A stretch of DNA of 64,000 nucleotides from contig NC_079421.1 of NCBI RefSeq assembly GCF_026213295.1, positions 19,646,925 to 19,710,924 of the forward strand. The letters are read 5' to 3'. This stretch comes from Gadus chalcogrammus (lineage: Eukaryota; Chordata; Actinopteri; Gadiformes; Gadidae). Numbering within the stretch: the first letter of the stretch is position 1; each line of letters starts with the position of its first letter. This document shows, piece by piece, positions 37,385-50,337 of the stretch. The notes under the pieces were generated by a model. It was not told the origin of the DNA. It was given only the letters and a program-made list of their open reading frames with translations, and ran no database searches. The translations under genes and the position numbers were made by a program.

Positions 37385-38923
37385 TTTCAAGGTATCCGTG
37401 TTTTATACGCTAAGCTCTCTTTCTGCGGATGCACTAATGGAAAATAATCATTCAAACTACTCCTCTCGAAGAGAATATCTTTGGTTCCGAATGTCTTGAT
37501 TTTCCTACCGCACATTTACAACAAGCATTAGGGTTCACATTTAAATCCCCGTGTGGCTTTGATTGCACAACTCTAATTCTCATTCAAATGAAGATCGATG
37601 GTCAAGAAAATGTTAGTTGGTCCGTGACTTTATTTTGCTTTATTACACCCCTTGCGTGTATCCGAAGGCATCCATATTTGGAAAGGCAACGTCTCAATAT
37701 ATTTGCCATTCATTGAAAAGGAGTGCTGTGGGCGTGTCCTCAAAACACATATCCAATTAGATGTGATTCGTCTGCAAAAGTGGGCGGGGATGGAAAGGGA
37801 ACCCCTGGTAGATTCGGGCCGGGGCGGGGCTAGAGACGGAAGTGTTTCCCGACTGGCCCAGCTGTCATTTAGAAGAGAAGAGACCATTTACACCGGCTGC
37901 CCACGAAATGCAGAAAAGGGAAAAAAGCTAAGAGTATGGCAACATCAAAACGATAAGGTCATGTCACCAAATTAAAGGTAGTTATGCTCGGTCTATTTTG
38001 TGATACTCACGATTATCAATCTAATTGAGGCGAAGGCAGATGTACCCATTTTCAGAGCTACTACGATGCGAAGGATTGGTAAGGCTTGTATGACATTGAA
38101 CATACAGGACACGAAACCGAAGAGGTCGTTTAAAGAGCCATACACCCTTTACAACTTGTGTCCTGGAAAACTCGGCCGTCCTGCAACCGATAAGGCTTTC
38201 TATTGCATGCCTTTTATGAACAACGTCGTAGCGAATTGTGCGAATATTTCCCGACGTTGTTCCACAACGACGATAAAAACGTACATTAACGTCGGTGTGG
38301 TAGCGAATAGGATATCGTCCTAGCCTATTGGCGTGCAGGGAAAGGGAACTACCCGATTTTCTGAACAGGCAAGAAACGTCATCAACATTTTCCTCTATTT
38401 AAACGGTGGCGAATGAAGAGGTCATTGCTTTAAAAAGGGCAGATTTATTCGGTAGGTTTCATCGCATTGACTCGTCGACTTCGCTTTAGCGTTTACCGAT
38501 GCGTCGCGGTGCACGGTCGGGCTACAAAATCGTGAATTGCAAACGGAATGATTCATATGGCACATGGAAGGTGGCGGAGCAGCTGTTAGCTTGTTACTAG
38601 CCGCATAACGACCTTTGGAGACGTCGTCTTCACTAGCTCAAGCTGTTAGCTGCGTTCGTCGTCAGCCTATGGTGGTTCGTTTGGGTGTTTTCCACGTTGG
38701 CTTACAGTGACAGTAGTTTCTCATCTAGGCCTACCGCTTGCTAAACGAGTCAATGATTTAATCTCATTGATTGCATCACAAGACTAAGCAGGGTGCAGCT
38801 CTCGCCGAGCCGCTGCAGTTAGTGTAGCTTGTTTTTAAGCAAAGGCCAAATGTAGGTGTTACAACACCCATTGCGTTTTTTTTCCTCCATCCATCTTACT
38901 CCTCTCCCTCTTCTGTTATTACA

Positions 38924-38988
38924 GGGTAAAGAAGAAACGTCGAAGGCAACAAAAAAAAACGTTTTTGAGGACTTCTCAGCTATTATAA
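38924..38988 (+). promoter_or_regulatory. Likely 5' UTR splice acceptor before the cpeb4 start codon
   Basis: A long pyrimidine tract (38878-38920) ends in ttattacag|GG at 38921-38925, 64 bp before the ATG. This suggests that the first coding exon is spliced to an upstream non-coding exon. Upstream GC boxes (about 37783 and 37820) and a ctatttaaacgg element (about 38395) are candidate promoter parts. Confidence 0.5.
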
Positions 38989-41900
38989 ATGGGGGACTAC
39001 GGGTTTGGAGTTCTGGTGAAGAACGGCAGTGGTAACAAGTCTGCTTTCCCTGTAAGGATCCCTCCACACCTCCAGCCCCCTCACCACCCTTCCAACCCTC
39101 CCAGCCCCCCTTCCTTCGTAAATAACACCTGCTCTTCCAATGGGGGCAGTGCTTGGCTCTTCCCTGCAGTAGCCCAACACAGTAACATGCAAGATGAGAT
39201 TCTGGAGGCTGACAAGTCCAAGGCGTTGGACCTCCAGGACATGCCGGAGAAGTCTCAGGGTCAGTCCCAGTCCCTCGCCCCGGCCCAGCAGGAGGCCGGC
39301 AGTGGTCTAGGGGACCTGGAGGGAGGGCTGCCTGATGACACGCTGGAGAAGGGCTCCTTGGAGAGCAGCGCGGGGAAGGACAAGCTTAGGATGGAGTCGC
39401 CGGTGCTGGGCGGGTTCGACTACCAGGACACCCTGGGGATGGGCACTAGCTGTGCGCCCTCCACCTCGTCCACCTCCTCCCTGACGAGCTTCAACAACTG
39501 GTCCGCCGCCGTGCCGTCCAACCCCTCCTCCGTAGTGGGCGAGGACGTGGGAGGGTTCTTCGGTCCGGCTGGCTCCAACGCCAACGGCCCGCCCCTCCTC
39601 TTCCAGAACTTCTCCCACCACGCCGGACCGGGCTTCGGCGGCGGGGGCAGCTTCTCCCCACAGATAGGGCAGGTGTCCCAGCACCACCCCGCCCCTCCAC
39701 CGCCCCACCCTCAACACTACCACCCCCACAGTCAGGGCATGCCGCCCCAGCAGCACCGACGCTCTCCCGCGAGCCCTCACACCCCACAGCCCTCCTTCCC
39801 TCAACACCCCCACCGCGCCGGGGCGTTCACCCAGCTGCCCCACCTGGCCTCTGCGCAGAGCAAACCCCCCTCCCCCTGGGGGAACTACCAGAGTCCCTCC
39901 ACCCCCAACTCTACATCCTGGAGTCCCAGTGGGGGCTACGGTGGTTGGGGAGGAACCCAGGGGGTACGGGACTATCGCCGGGGCCTTAACGGGGGACTGA
40001 CGGCCCTGAACTCAATCTCCCCTCTGAAGAAGTCCTTCCCTAGCAACCAGGTAACCACCAACCATGCGGATTTTGCATTTTTTTTAACGTGAAATTCAAC
40101 CAACAAACCTAGTAGTTTTGATAAATAGCTCAGCTCGAGTCTGTCTCAATGCTAATTGGTTGAATTGCTCGATAAACATGCAAATTCTTTATTTGTACAT
40201 GGTTGATGATTGGACATACTTCAGAGGCTAAATGTTATATTACTCATCCATTTAAAAAAGTAACAAAACTTGCTCTTTAGATGCCCTCTCAGAAGTTCCC
40301 CAGGAACGGATCTGGGTTCAACCACAAATCCTGGATGGAGGACACGATGGGCCGCAACGACAGTGGCTACCCTTTTCAGGTGAGAACAGAAAATGGCAGC
40401 TTATTTGCAGTAAATATTCTTTACCATATACCGACCAGGACAATGGTATGTTTGATAGGGATATACCAAGGCTACCCAAGGCCGATATTCATTTGGGTGG
40501 TTGTTTTGCCACAGGAACACAAACGCATGGTATGAAAATTATATATTCTTCTAATGAAACGGCGCAAAAACGTCTGACGTTAATATCAGGCCATTTGACC
40601 GACAGTACACATTCTGGCTGACATCAATCATCGAACATCAGTTTCCGTTATAGCTTTGATGGGGAATAATTTTATAACGTGACTAAAAACGAAAAAGACT
40701 ATGGCCCCTGGCTTTAAGTCGCAGTCGTCAGAAGGCTGGTGATCTTGTGATCATGTGGGCGCCTCACTTCTAAACACGACTAGTGTTGAATTTCCTCACA
40801 TTTTAGTATATACGACCCCTTTGAGATGCGTGACAGAGTCGTATAGGGGTGTAACGGTACACGTATTTGAACCGAACCGTCACGGTACAGGCACTTCGGT
40901 GCGGTTACAGAGGTGCACCGCGGTCCGTAAATGTGGCGTACATAGCGTTAATATGGCGAATGTAAAGGCTTGTTTTGCGGTGCGGAACTTAAAACTTGAA
41001 GTCGGAGTTCCCCCCGGACCGTTTAGCCTTGTTAGGCTCGGCTCCCACGTGCGTGAACTCCGCGTAGTAGCAGTAGCAGAGCGCGATCGCGACTGTGTGT
41101 GGATTGATGTCTACTAGCGAACTGAGAGCGAACTGCATGGCGAGCGACAACAGAAAACCGGAGCTTGAAGATGCCCCCCTGTCATTTAAATCCCAAGTGT
41201 GGGAGAACTTTGGATTCCAGGTTAATTATCACAATGGGGAAAGACGAGGGGACAATTCGAAAGCTGTGTGCAGACATTGTTCAACAGCGATCGTCTATGC
41301 AAATGGAAACACATCGAACTTGCACAAAATTTTCGCCCCCGGTACAATTTTAACGTGACAGCACCATCCAGGTGTTACTGTCACCGCTGCGAAATGAACA
41401 AAAGTTGTTCAAACCGTTCAAACCCAGCTCCCTACACTATTTAATCAACCCCTACACCTGTCTGGGAATTCAGAACGGGCAAATGCCATCACCAGGTCTA
41501 TTGGTGTTTTCATTGCCTCTGACCTACGAGAGGCAATGAAAACACCAATAGATTATAAAATACATAAGCTGTAATTTAAGTTAAGGCTGCAGTTGCACTT
41601 TTATTTAATGATTGATATTTATATTTATGTTTACATACCAGCTTTAAGAGCCTAGACTGAGCATTAACACTGGATTTTTCATTAATTTTATGTTAGGGTT
41701 ATTGGAGAATTGCATCATTTTATTTGTATTTTTCATACTGACAGCTAAAACTGTTCTGTTTAATTCGTAACTAATTAAACTTATGTTCGTTCTGTCAAGC
41801 AATCAGTTTTTTCACCATAACTATGAACCGAACCGTCCTGTACCGTACCGTGACTTCAAAACCGAGGTACGTACCGAACCGTGACTGTTGTGTACCGTTA

Positions 41901-44900
41901 CACCCCTAGAGTCGTAACACCACCTCCACTTCTGACCCTCCGGTGGATGGCTTTATCAGGCGGGTCGTTGTCCTTATCTAATATAGTCAATTCATTATTT
42001 AAGTGAATACATCAAGCCACTGTTGGTTGTGTACACATACTTTGGTGACCAATGTTGTGTAAGCAATACAGTACTACTTGCACATCAAGGCAATGGTTCC
42101 CCCATTTTGCATTGCACACTGGTCAATACATGTGTGGTGTCTCACCAACCCACCTTGTTCCTCCATCCTGTGCTGCTGCTTCTTTGGTTTTATTGAGAAC
42201 ACCAGGCTTATGTTTTTTTTTTCTTCCTCCTACAGCAGGAGAGAACCCGCTCCTTTGATGGTTTCAGCATGCATTCTCTGGAGAACTCTCTGATTGACAT
42301 TATGAGGGCTGAGCAGGATTCCTTGAAAGGTTGGTTTTCCTTAGCAGAGATTTTTTCTTTCTTCTTTATGCGGTGAAATTGTAATGGCGGATGAGATGGC
42401 GGTATGGTGGTCACATGCCATTGATAGCCGCAGGCCTGAAGGGGAATAGTTCTGTAATGGAGGATATGTTTTACTTTCATTTATTTTCCATAGTGCCATA
42501 TCATTACTCAATTAAAGGGAGAAAATGAATGGGCTATCAGCAAATTATTTCAATATAGTTCAAATATAATTTTATATTGGCCAATAATATGCGTAGCAGA
42601 GATAATTTTTTCTTGTCTGAACAACTAGTCAATTGATTGACCTTGATCAACAGTTATATATTTGCTGTATTGCTACTAGACTAAACTACTAGATGGGGTA
42701 GTCGTTTTGTCTGCTCATCATGGGTGGGGATTTGCTATTATTGATATTTCATAGACCAAATTATTAATTGATTGACCATGAGCCATTGTAATCCTTCTGG
42801 AAACTGCCATCACCCTAAACGTAACATTGGCACTCGATGAAGATCCCTGACCCATTCAATGATGGAGGAGTCTTCATGGCTGCTCGCATTGTTTCTGAGT
42901 GAACTCCATACACGTATCCGGTTTAAGGACGGTGTGTACGTAAATGGAGATGGTCTTTGTCATCCGGGTTACATTTCCTTTCTGCTGTCTCTCACAGGTC
43001 GCTATGGATTCACTCACCAGTCCGAAGGGCCCCTGCCTATGAATGGTATGTAAATAGCATTCATGCAAATAATTTGATCAAAAGGACCAGTGTTTTATTT
43101 GCAAGGATTCTGCCACATTCTCCTGAAAACCCTGATTTGAACGGTGCTCTGTATTGTCTTACATGCAGCCAGGAGTTATGGCAGACGACGAGGTAAAGTG
43201 TGAATGTTTGTCCCTTTTTAAAAGAAAGAAAATCCCTTGTTTGTCTATTTACAAAGCAGCCTTGACGGCTTCGTCAGCTGACTGTCTGGTTCGGCCTGTT
43301 TGTTTTGTATGCAGATAGCTTGGGTATGCCCTGCTCTAGTTGCTTGCCCCAAGCCAGTGCTTCTAATGTAAATTGATTCATGTTAATTGTGTCATCAAAG
43401 GCAAAACCACCATTTTGATTTGGGAACCATGTTCAAATTCAAGCTACTGTCCTTCTCGCTGTAATGGAGCACATGCAAATAACTCTTTTGCGTGGTTCAA
43501 GTCTACGTGGGCCTTACGAGTCGTTCCCTCACCATCCCCAGGCCACTCCTCTCTCTTCCCCATGGAGGACGAGCGCACCTTTGGAGAGGAGGAGCCTGGC
43601 GACCAGGGGCTCTCTGGCCTGGGCCCGGCCCACTGCTTCCCCCATCTCAACGGAGAGCGTGTGGAGCGTTACTCCCGGAAGGTCTTTGTTGGAGGGCTAC
43701 CCCCGGACATCGACGAAGGTAAACACACCTGGTCCCACCGCACTGAAACACAATGGCTAGAGAGGGTTGGCGTGGGCGAAAGGCAAACATTATATCATGA
43801 TGATGTATTTATTTACCATAATAACGTTCTAGTGTTATCATTAATAATATTGGCTAGAATTAGATAGATTATAGTGCACTTTTACAGGCAGCAATTTATG
43901 CATTAATTTCCAAGTATTGGGATGTATTATGAGAAGTGTGGGCTAAATGTGTTGTACATTTATGAACTTAATAGTGCTCAGAATATGTGTAAGATATAGA
44001 TGGATGGATACATTTTGAATGTACTTTGAACACCTTCCGCCACTGATTGTCATGCATCGGCTCTTTCCAGATGAAATCACTGCCAGCTTCCGTCGGTTCG
44101 GTCACCTGTTTGTGGACTGGCCCCACAAGGCCGAGAGCAAGTCGTATTTCCCACCTAAAGGTGAGCTGGCCGCCGGTATCCCGAGCAAACCCATCTTTTC
44201 CTCATCCCGCTGTAGCACGCCCCGACTCCGCCTCCTGAGGGGCGAATGCACATGACCCGGCGACTATCTTTTCTCCCAGGGTACGCGTTCCTCCTCTTCC
44301 AGGACGAGAGCTCTGTTCAGGCTCTGATTGACGCCTGCATCGAGGAGGACGGCAAGCTGTACCTCTGCGTCTCCAGCCCCACCATCAAGGACAAGCCTGT
44401 GAGTGTCCCGTGTCCGCCGCCGCTGTCTCTGTGCCAGGTCCTCTCTGTGACAAAATTGTTGTTTGGTGGTGGCTGCGTCAGTGTGTAATTATACATTTTT
44501 ATTATCATTATAAGTCTACTTTTAGCTGCTTGGCTTTTTATATACAACTCGGGATGGTTACTTGTGCGTCATTGGCTGCTCCGTTTGTTCAGAGTTCAGC
44601 TTCAGTATTTTGGTTGCTATCTTGGACTATTTTGTGTAAAAAGAAAATGAACAAGTATGACCCTGGAAAACGAATTGGAAAGATAACCTTCATCAACCAC
44701 GACGCAGTAACGGACGCAGTGAACCACCCCTGGTTGCGTTAAACCAACCCTGATGGGTTTTCCAAGCTGGTGTCGTAGTACAGCAAAGCAAGCCCCTCTT
44801 GTGAGCTTTCTGCTGCCATGGCAAGACAAGCACACTCAAAATGGCTGCCGGATGTTGTTGACCCTGTTATGTAAATGAGCTGTGCTCAGAGTACAGATGC

Positions 44901-47000
44901 TGTGTGGTTGCCGGCTCATGTGCTATAATAAGGTTTAGCCAATGGCTGTTTGCCATGGTAACCTAAAATCACCTTGGGTGTCAAATGCATCGTCAACATG
45001 TTAGTGCAGCATGCATACACGCAAGCATTTCTTTCTGTGCTCAGTAAAGCAAGTATACAGTGCATGTACATCAGAATCATCACATGCATCATCATTTTTG
45101 CAGGCATTACCTTTTTGTGGAATATTGAGGGGAAATCAAGAGGAGAGTTGTAGTACTGTGAAATCCTAAATCAATGTAGCTATACTGTTGCCTATACAAA
45201 TTAAAACTAGTGGCTGTATTTGGCCACTTCTCACACACAATAAACTATGGCAGCAGTTTCAAACACAACAATAAGTTCCATGTTGACACATCATTTCAAT
45301 ATTCATTACTAACCAATGACCACAAAACAAAGGCTACCAGCACAATATCTACATTTCCAATTCTCCGCTGCCTCCAAAAGGAAGGTGATCATTTTGATGT
45401 GACGTAAAGATCATTCTACCTCCTAGAAACAAGCATGAGAATTTTCTTAGAATTCTAGAATGCCCTGACACTTTATTCACTAGACTCAAAGCCCTCAAAG
45501 CCCTCTTTTCCTATCTAGCCATCACCTATCATCCACCTTGCTGAACTTTTTGTTTCATGATATTTATTTGCCCACACCGAAAAGGATATTCGAGGCAACA
45601 TATGTGGATGGTTTAAGAAAAAGTATCTTTATTTTGCCTTTATTCTTCTAGTTACCTTGGTGTGATGTGTTGGATCAAATTCCAAGTCTTACGCTTCTAA
45701 CAGTTTATCTGAAATTTGGACTTGAGCTATCCACTTGACCGTTACAAGTAGAATGACCTCATGTTCCAGGAGGAACATATTGCGTCTTCCACAGAATAGG
45801 CACCGGAAATTCACCCTGGTCCAGATGACTATTTAACAGCATGTGTTACATAGTTGTTCAAATGAAGCCTAATCTGTTAGCTGGCTTGGTCGTCAGTTGT
45901 TATAGGTTCATTTGGATTGAAACTCATTTGTTTGTGGGTTTGTTGTAAATCTCTGTAGGTCCAAATCAGGCCCTGGAACCTGAACGACAGTGACTTTGTA
46001 ATGGACGGTTCTCAGCCACTAGACCCAAGGAAGACCATCTTTGTCGGGGGGGTCCCTCGTCCCTTGCGTGCAGGTAATATACAAGCAGAAGGTCAACTCA
46101 AGGTTTGTTTTTCACACAATCTCAGAACATATTTGTGTTAAGACGGACCACTCTTTGTTTGAATGACAGTGGAGCTAGCGATGATCATGGACCGTCTGTA
46201 TGGTGGCGTCTGCTACGCCGGCATCGACACGGACCCTGAGCTGAAGTACCCCAAAGGGGCAGGCCGCGTGGCCTTCTCCAATCAGCAGAGCTACATCGCT
46301 GCGATCAGCGCTCGATTCGTTCAGCTGCAGCACGGAGAGATCGATAAGCGGGTGAGTAGTAGCCACGTTTAGGTTCTCAGAAGGGTCGCCGTAAGCTTGG
46401 TCATCTTCTCTCTGAATCCCTTGTTTTCACAAATGTATCCACACAAGATGGCGTCGCTTATTTTTGTCTTGTATTTTGTCTTTTATTTGCTCTCGCTTCT
46501 CTCCATTTACTGTTGACTATTTTGCAACGTAGCAAAAGCAACTTGGATCAAATTCAGATGCATGCCATTCAGTGGTAGCTTGGGGTCGGCTCATCGGGAC
46601 ATTGGGGATCAAATTTGGCATCTCTTGTCTCAAGGGGTGAATACCCGACCAACCTGCTCCTTTTTTTTTGTCTTTAAATGTCCATCTTTGCAGTGTCCTC
46701 TTGTTTCTTGCCTTCATTTAATCCATCGTTTCTTATCCTCTCGCTGCTGTGCTCTTCCCTTCCTCTTCCCAGGTGGAAGTGAAGCCATACGTCCTGGACG
46801 ACCAGCTGTGTGACGAGTGCCAGGGCACGCGCTGCGGCGGCAAGTTTGCGCCGTTCTTCTGCGCCAACGTCACCTGCCTCCAGTACTACTGCGAGTACTG
46901 CTGGGCGGCCATCCACTCCCGGGCCGGCCGCGAGTTCCACAAGCCCCTGGTGAAGGAGGGCGGGGACAGGCCACGACACATCTCCTTCCGCTGGAGCTAA
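38989..47000 (+). CDS. cpeb4: Cytoplasmic polyadenylation element-binding protein 4, eleven coding exons
   Basis: Coding exons: 38989-40050, 40281-40379, 42236-42329, 42998-43045, 43169-43192, 43542-43718, 44071-44160, 44280-44398, 45959-46073, 46170-46351, 46773-47000. They join in frame to 745 codons (human about 729). CPEB4 binds U-rich cytoplasmic polyadenylation elements in mRNA 3' UTRs and controls poly(A) length and translation. The N-terminus MGDYGFGVLV is the family's. Residues 1-440 are disordered, rich in Pro/His/Ser, with WSPSGGYGGWGG and LNSISPLKK. RRM1 starts near 489 (RNP2 KVFVGGLP, RNP1 KGYAFLLF), RRM2 near 596 (KTIFVGGVP, GRVAFSN), and the ZZ-type zinc-binding domain is at about 683-730 (CDECQGTRCGG, CEYCWAAIHSRAGREFH). 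Exons 42998-43045 (16 aa) and 43169-43192 (8 aa) correspond to the alternatively spliced region of vertebrate CPEB4. The open frame runs on past the donor at 40051 into the intron; that tail is not coding. Confidence 0.97.
41137..41358 (+). pseudogene. BED zinc-finger fragment of a hAT transposase
   Basis: About 73 codons resemble the N-terminal BED finger of ZBED/hAT transposases: SQVWENFGF, then VCRHCSTAIVYANGNTSNLHK. The first cysteine pair and one histidine are present. The frame then departs from the family (IFAPGTILT) and stops, so the second histidine and the catalytic RNase H-like and dimerisation regions are missing. Further on, at about 41488-41525, a short segment reads as ITRSIGVFIASDLR, a familiar transposase motif, before the foldback. 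It is non-functional as a transposase. Confidence 0.75.
41497..41552. repeat. Perfect 24-bp inverted repeat with 8-bp loop
   Basis: The arms 41497-41520 and 41529-41552 are exact reverse complements and the loop is gacctacg. The left arm is transposase-derived sequence, so the right arm is an inverted copy of it. It lies within a cpeb4 intron and would be transcribed as a 24-bp hairpin. Confidence 0.95.
43169..43192 (+). other. cpeb4: 24-nt microexon of cpeb4
   Basis: This exon is preceded by a TGCAG acceptor and followed by GTAAAG. It inserts eight residues (ARSYGRRR, sharing its boundary codons) and keeps frame whether included or skipped. Mammalian CPEB4 has a 24-nt neuronal microexon at the same place encoding nearly the same peptide. 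A UGC motif sits inside the acceptor, as expected for SRRM4/nSR100-dependent microexons. Neuron-specific use in this species is inference. Confidence 0.9.
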
Positions 47001-49925
47001 GCTGACCGGGAGTGGGATAAGTTGGATGGATGAGGGGGCGGGTGGATTGCGGGTGGGGGAGCGCGGGGAGGTGCAATGGGAGGAGGGTTAAAGAGAAAGG
47101 GGAATTTAGGGAGGGGTTTCTGGGTTATTCTATAGAAATTAATGCACTTTTCTTTTGCTGGTTCCTTTTTTTTTTTTTTTTTTTTTAAGGAAAAAAAGAC
47201 TTCAAAATGTAATTTAATTTATTTTTCTGACTTTTTTTAATCAGGCCTTACAAAAATAAGTAATTGCTAAGAGAAAAAAAAAGTGAAATCTCATTTATGT
47301 TTTTGAGTTTTAAGTTAAAGGTGTGCATGAGTTTCTGGATGCATTAGATTTGGAATTAGATGTTTTTTCTGATTAACTGTACCTTATTTTCTTGCATTAG
47401 CTGGCAAAGCTGCTTACATTTTTTGTCAAGAGTAACATACAATTTGAGTGAGGTGTGTCGTACCTAAATCAGTATAATGACTATGGAAGTTGCGTTTAAG
47501 AAGAGTGCATTTTGTTAGTTTTTTGCATGCAGGACTAGAGGACAACTGTACAACTTACCAAAGGCTGAGCGTAAATCGTTGGGTAGGGAAAGACTTCAGA
47601 GGGCTGGATGACTGGACTCCTCAAGCGGTCCAGATATATAGCATAACGCTACGTCATAAAACAACATCTCTTCTTAGTCCCGGCCACCCTCTTTTTTAGA
47701 TTGTTGCAAGAGCTTTTAGGTCTTGGGTTAATACAAAAACTAACTAAACACTTTGTGACCAGAAAGGGCAAACCAAAGATTGGCCTACAACAAGTTATTA
47801 AAAGCAGATGTTGACCAGAGGGGTATATCAGGAGGGACGGCGCATGCTTTCGTCGTCAAGCAGAGGACCTTGTCTTTGAGTTTATGATCGTTTAGGGGGG
47901 AGGGGAGGGGGGGGGGGGGGGGTTGGGGGTTCGGTGGATTAAGGCATAGCCCTCACATGGGGCTCAGGTATTGGCAGTAGTATTTGCTCACTTTATATTG
48001 TCAGGGATATTAGCACTGGAAGCTAACATGCTAATGTAGTATAAACGAATGAGAATGCACAGCCGAGTCTCCCCTGAGCTGTCTGTTGGCGGCGTTCCAC
48101 TGCACGCTCCATCAGGGCCGGCGCTTGTGTCACTGAGGTTGTGGTTGAATACAGTAGTAGCTGGACACTCTTTGAAGAATTTGCTGTCACAGAGATAAAG
48201 ATATTATTTTATACATGGCCTGCTGATTTTTGTACAGTGTTTTTATAGCTGATTATTTTGTCATGAACATATATACATTTATTATGCACTACTTTTCTAA
48301 ATATTTTTTTCAATAGTCATTTTAGGCACATTTTTCACAGATGGGAGAACTCCTTTTGCAATACCTCATTTTTTTCACTTGGTAAAAATAATTTTATACC
48401 TTTGTTACTAAGAGATCTGCATTTATGGTAAACTTAATTTAAAAAGAGAAAAATGATAATATAATTTTCAATTTAGCTTTTATATATTTAAGTGCTGATA
48501 AATCTCAGTTGTTTGGTGCATTGGTGTGATTCTGTAGAGGAAAAAAAAAAAGATAAGAGGCTAGCGTTGGCCAACCGTATACAAATTCTTCTCAGTCCTA
48601 ATGAATATAATTACAGGATCCTATGGCATGGCAAGATCTTTCTAAATGGATTTTGATAGTCTTGAAAATATATTCTGATATTTGCTTCTAGTCGTAGTTG
48701 ATAAGAATATTATATGGTAAATGTTTTGGCTTTTCGGTCGATGTGAACTCCCCCACCTACGCCCCCTCATTGTATCACCAGAATGAATGACGCCTGTTTA
48801 AATATTTAGATCTTCTTCTCGGCATGCATGATGATAAAGCAGAGTAACATGGCTAGTGTTCATACAGGACCTATTGTAACGCACTACAGCTCCCGCCATC
48901 GTCTCACTTTACTTGACCGATTTCTTTATTTTTTTTAATCCTCGTCGATCACTATCCTCTCTCTCTCTCTGTCTCTGTCTCTCTCTGTATACACCGGTAT
49001 CGTCTGCATTGCTCACACATAGACACGTCGTTTAATGCAGACCCCACCTCGACGACGCCTCAACTCGGGAGGACACTCGGTATGTAGGGGTGTCTTGTTA
49101 GTGAAGGGGCGACGGGCGTCCGACCTCCCACCCTCCTCTTGTGATGTGGCATGCTTTGGGACATAACCTGAATGTGATTGATGTTGCAAGTTAACTTTGA
49201 GCCATTATGTGCAATACTTATCCTTTCCAGAAGAGTTATTCGCAGTGTAAATCATTTAATTCACACAAATCGCGCAATCATTTATCCCCCTTTTCCTCCC
49301 CTATAATTTATGCTGGTGTCTGCAAGGAAAAAAATAAGTCTTTCTACTAATTTATACCTGAATTTATTTTTAAACATTAGTTTTGTGCTTATTTACTTAT
49401 TTTGCTACTACCATGCTACTGTGATTGAAAACATTGTAAATACTAGGTTGATAATGTATTAAGCATTTGCTATTTTTTCAATTGAAATGTATAACTTTAA
49501 TTTTGAGCAGATCTTTGTTATATTTTTTGGGGTGTTGTGTTAAACTTGTGTCTAGTTTTTCTAATTGCTGTACTGTGCTCCACGTTTTCAGATGAAAAGA
49601 ATATTGATATGTTTGTTAGTATTACTTGATTGCAAAAATTTCAATAGTTTTTAATTGTATGCTGGGAAGGTTTTATTTATTAACTTTTTTTACTTTTATC
49701 ATTTGGATTTTTATTAAGTCATTTCACATTTATAAGTTCTAATTTTTTATTTTCCTCCTGATTGCGTTGCGCTACAATACAGACGTCAGTTTTTACAGTT
49801 GGTTTGTAGTATTGAAGTAAGAGACGAAGATCCAATGTCATTCATTTGCAGCCAACTATAACTGTATGCATACATTTGAAGTATTTGTAATGTGAGATGT
49901 AGAATGAATAAAACAACTGTGAGGA
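47001..49925 (+). other. cpeb4: cpeb4 3' UTR
   Basis: AT-rich, gene-free sequence follows the cpeb4 stop and ends with AATAAA at 49907-49912. It contains numerous TTTTAT/TTTTTAT elements (for example near 48205, 48240, 48388, 48477, 49670, 49695), plus a poly-T run at 47167-47187 and a poly-G run near 47905-47922. Confidence 0.7.
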
Positions 49926-50337
49926 ACCCTCTCGTGGCCTACTTTTGCTAAGAGAACTGAAGTCAATGATTTTTACAGACACAGAGAGAGAGGGAGAATC
50001 AGTACTATGCAGATGTAATGTGCTTGTTTAAGATAAACAAACTACAAACGTATCATTTGCTACATTCCAGGTATGTTTGTGACTTCGCAAAAAGAAATGT
50101 CATGATATTTTTACCTCGAGCAAATATTGATTTTCAATATTGTGTGTTGAGAATGGTGCCATTGAGGTACTTCACTGCCATCTACTGGTCATGTTTAGTT
50201 AAGAGATGGATGTGACCCATATGCAGGTGCTGCACCATGTGCTGCACTGGCACGTCAGCCCTGACCGCTGAGCTCGTGACATGACTCCATCAGGAAAGTC
50301 GTTGCTCTGGGAAATGAGGCGCGGGAGATTGTCAAAA

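Larger units (their letters stand above)
40844..41908 (+). mobile_element. hAT-superfamily DNA transposon, internally deleted, in a cpeb4 intron
   Basis: The ends are inverted repeats: TAGGGGTGTAACGGTACAC at the left and its complement (ending GTTACACCCCTA) at the right. The element is flanked by identical 8-bp direct copies of gagtcgta (40836-40843 and 41909-41916), the target-duplication size of hAT elements. At 1065 bp it is too short for a full transposase. Inside is a BED-finger fragment (41137-41358) and a 24-bp perfect foldback (41497-41552). It lies between cpeb4 coding exons 2 and 3. The intact duplications imply a fairly recent insertion, probably mobilised by a transposase supplied elsewhere. 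Confidence 0.9.

Noticed and set aside
39307..39843. 178-codon frame on the - strand
   Set aside because: Antisense shadow of the GC-rich first coding exon of cpeb4.
40051..40092. Continuation of the cpeb4 first-exon frame past 40050
   Set aside because: A GT donor at 40051 and homology resuming at 40281 show this is intron read-through.
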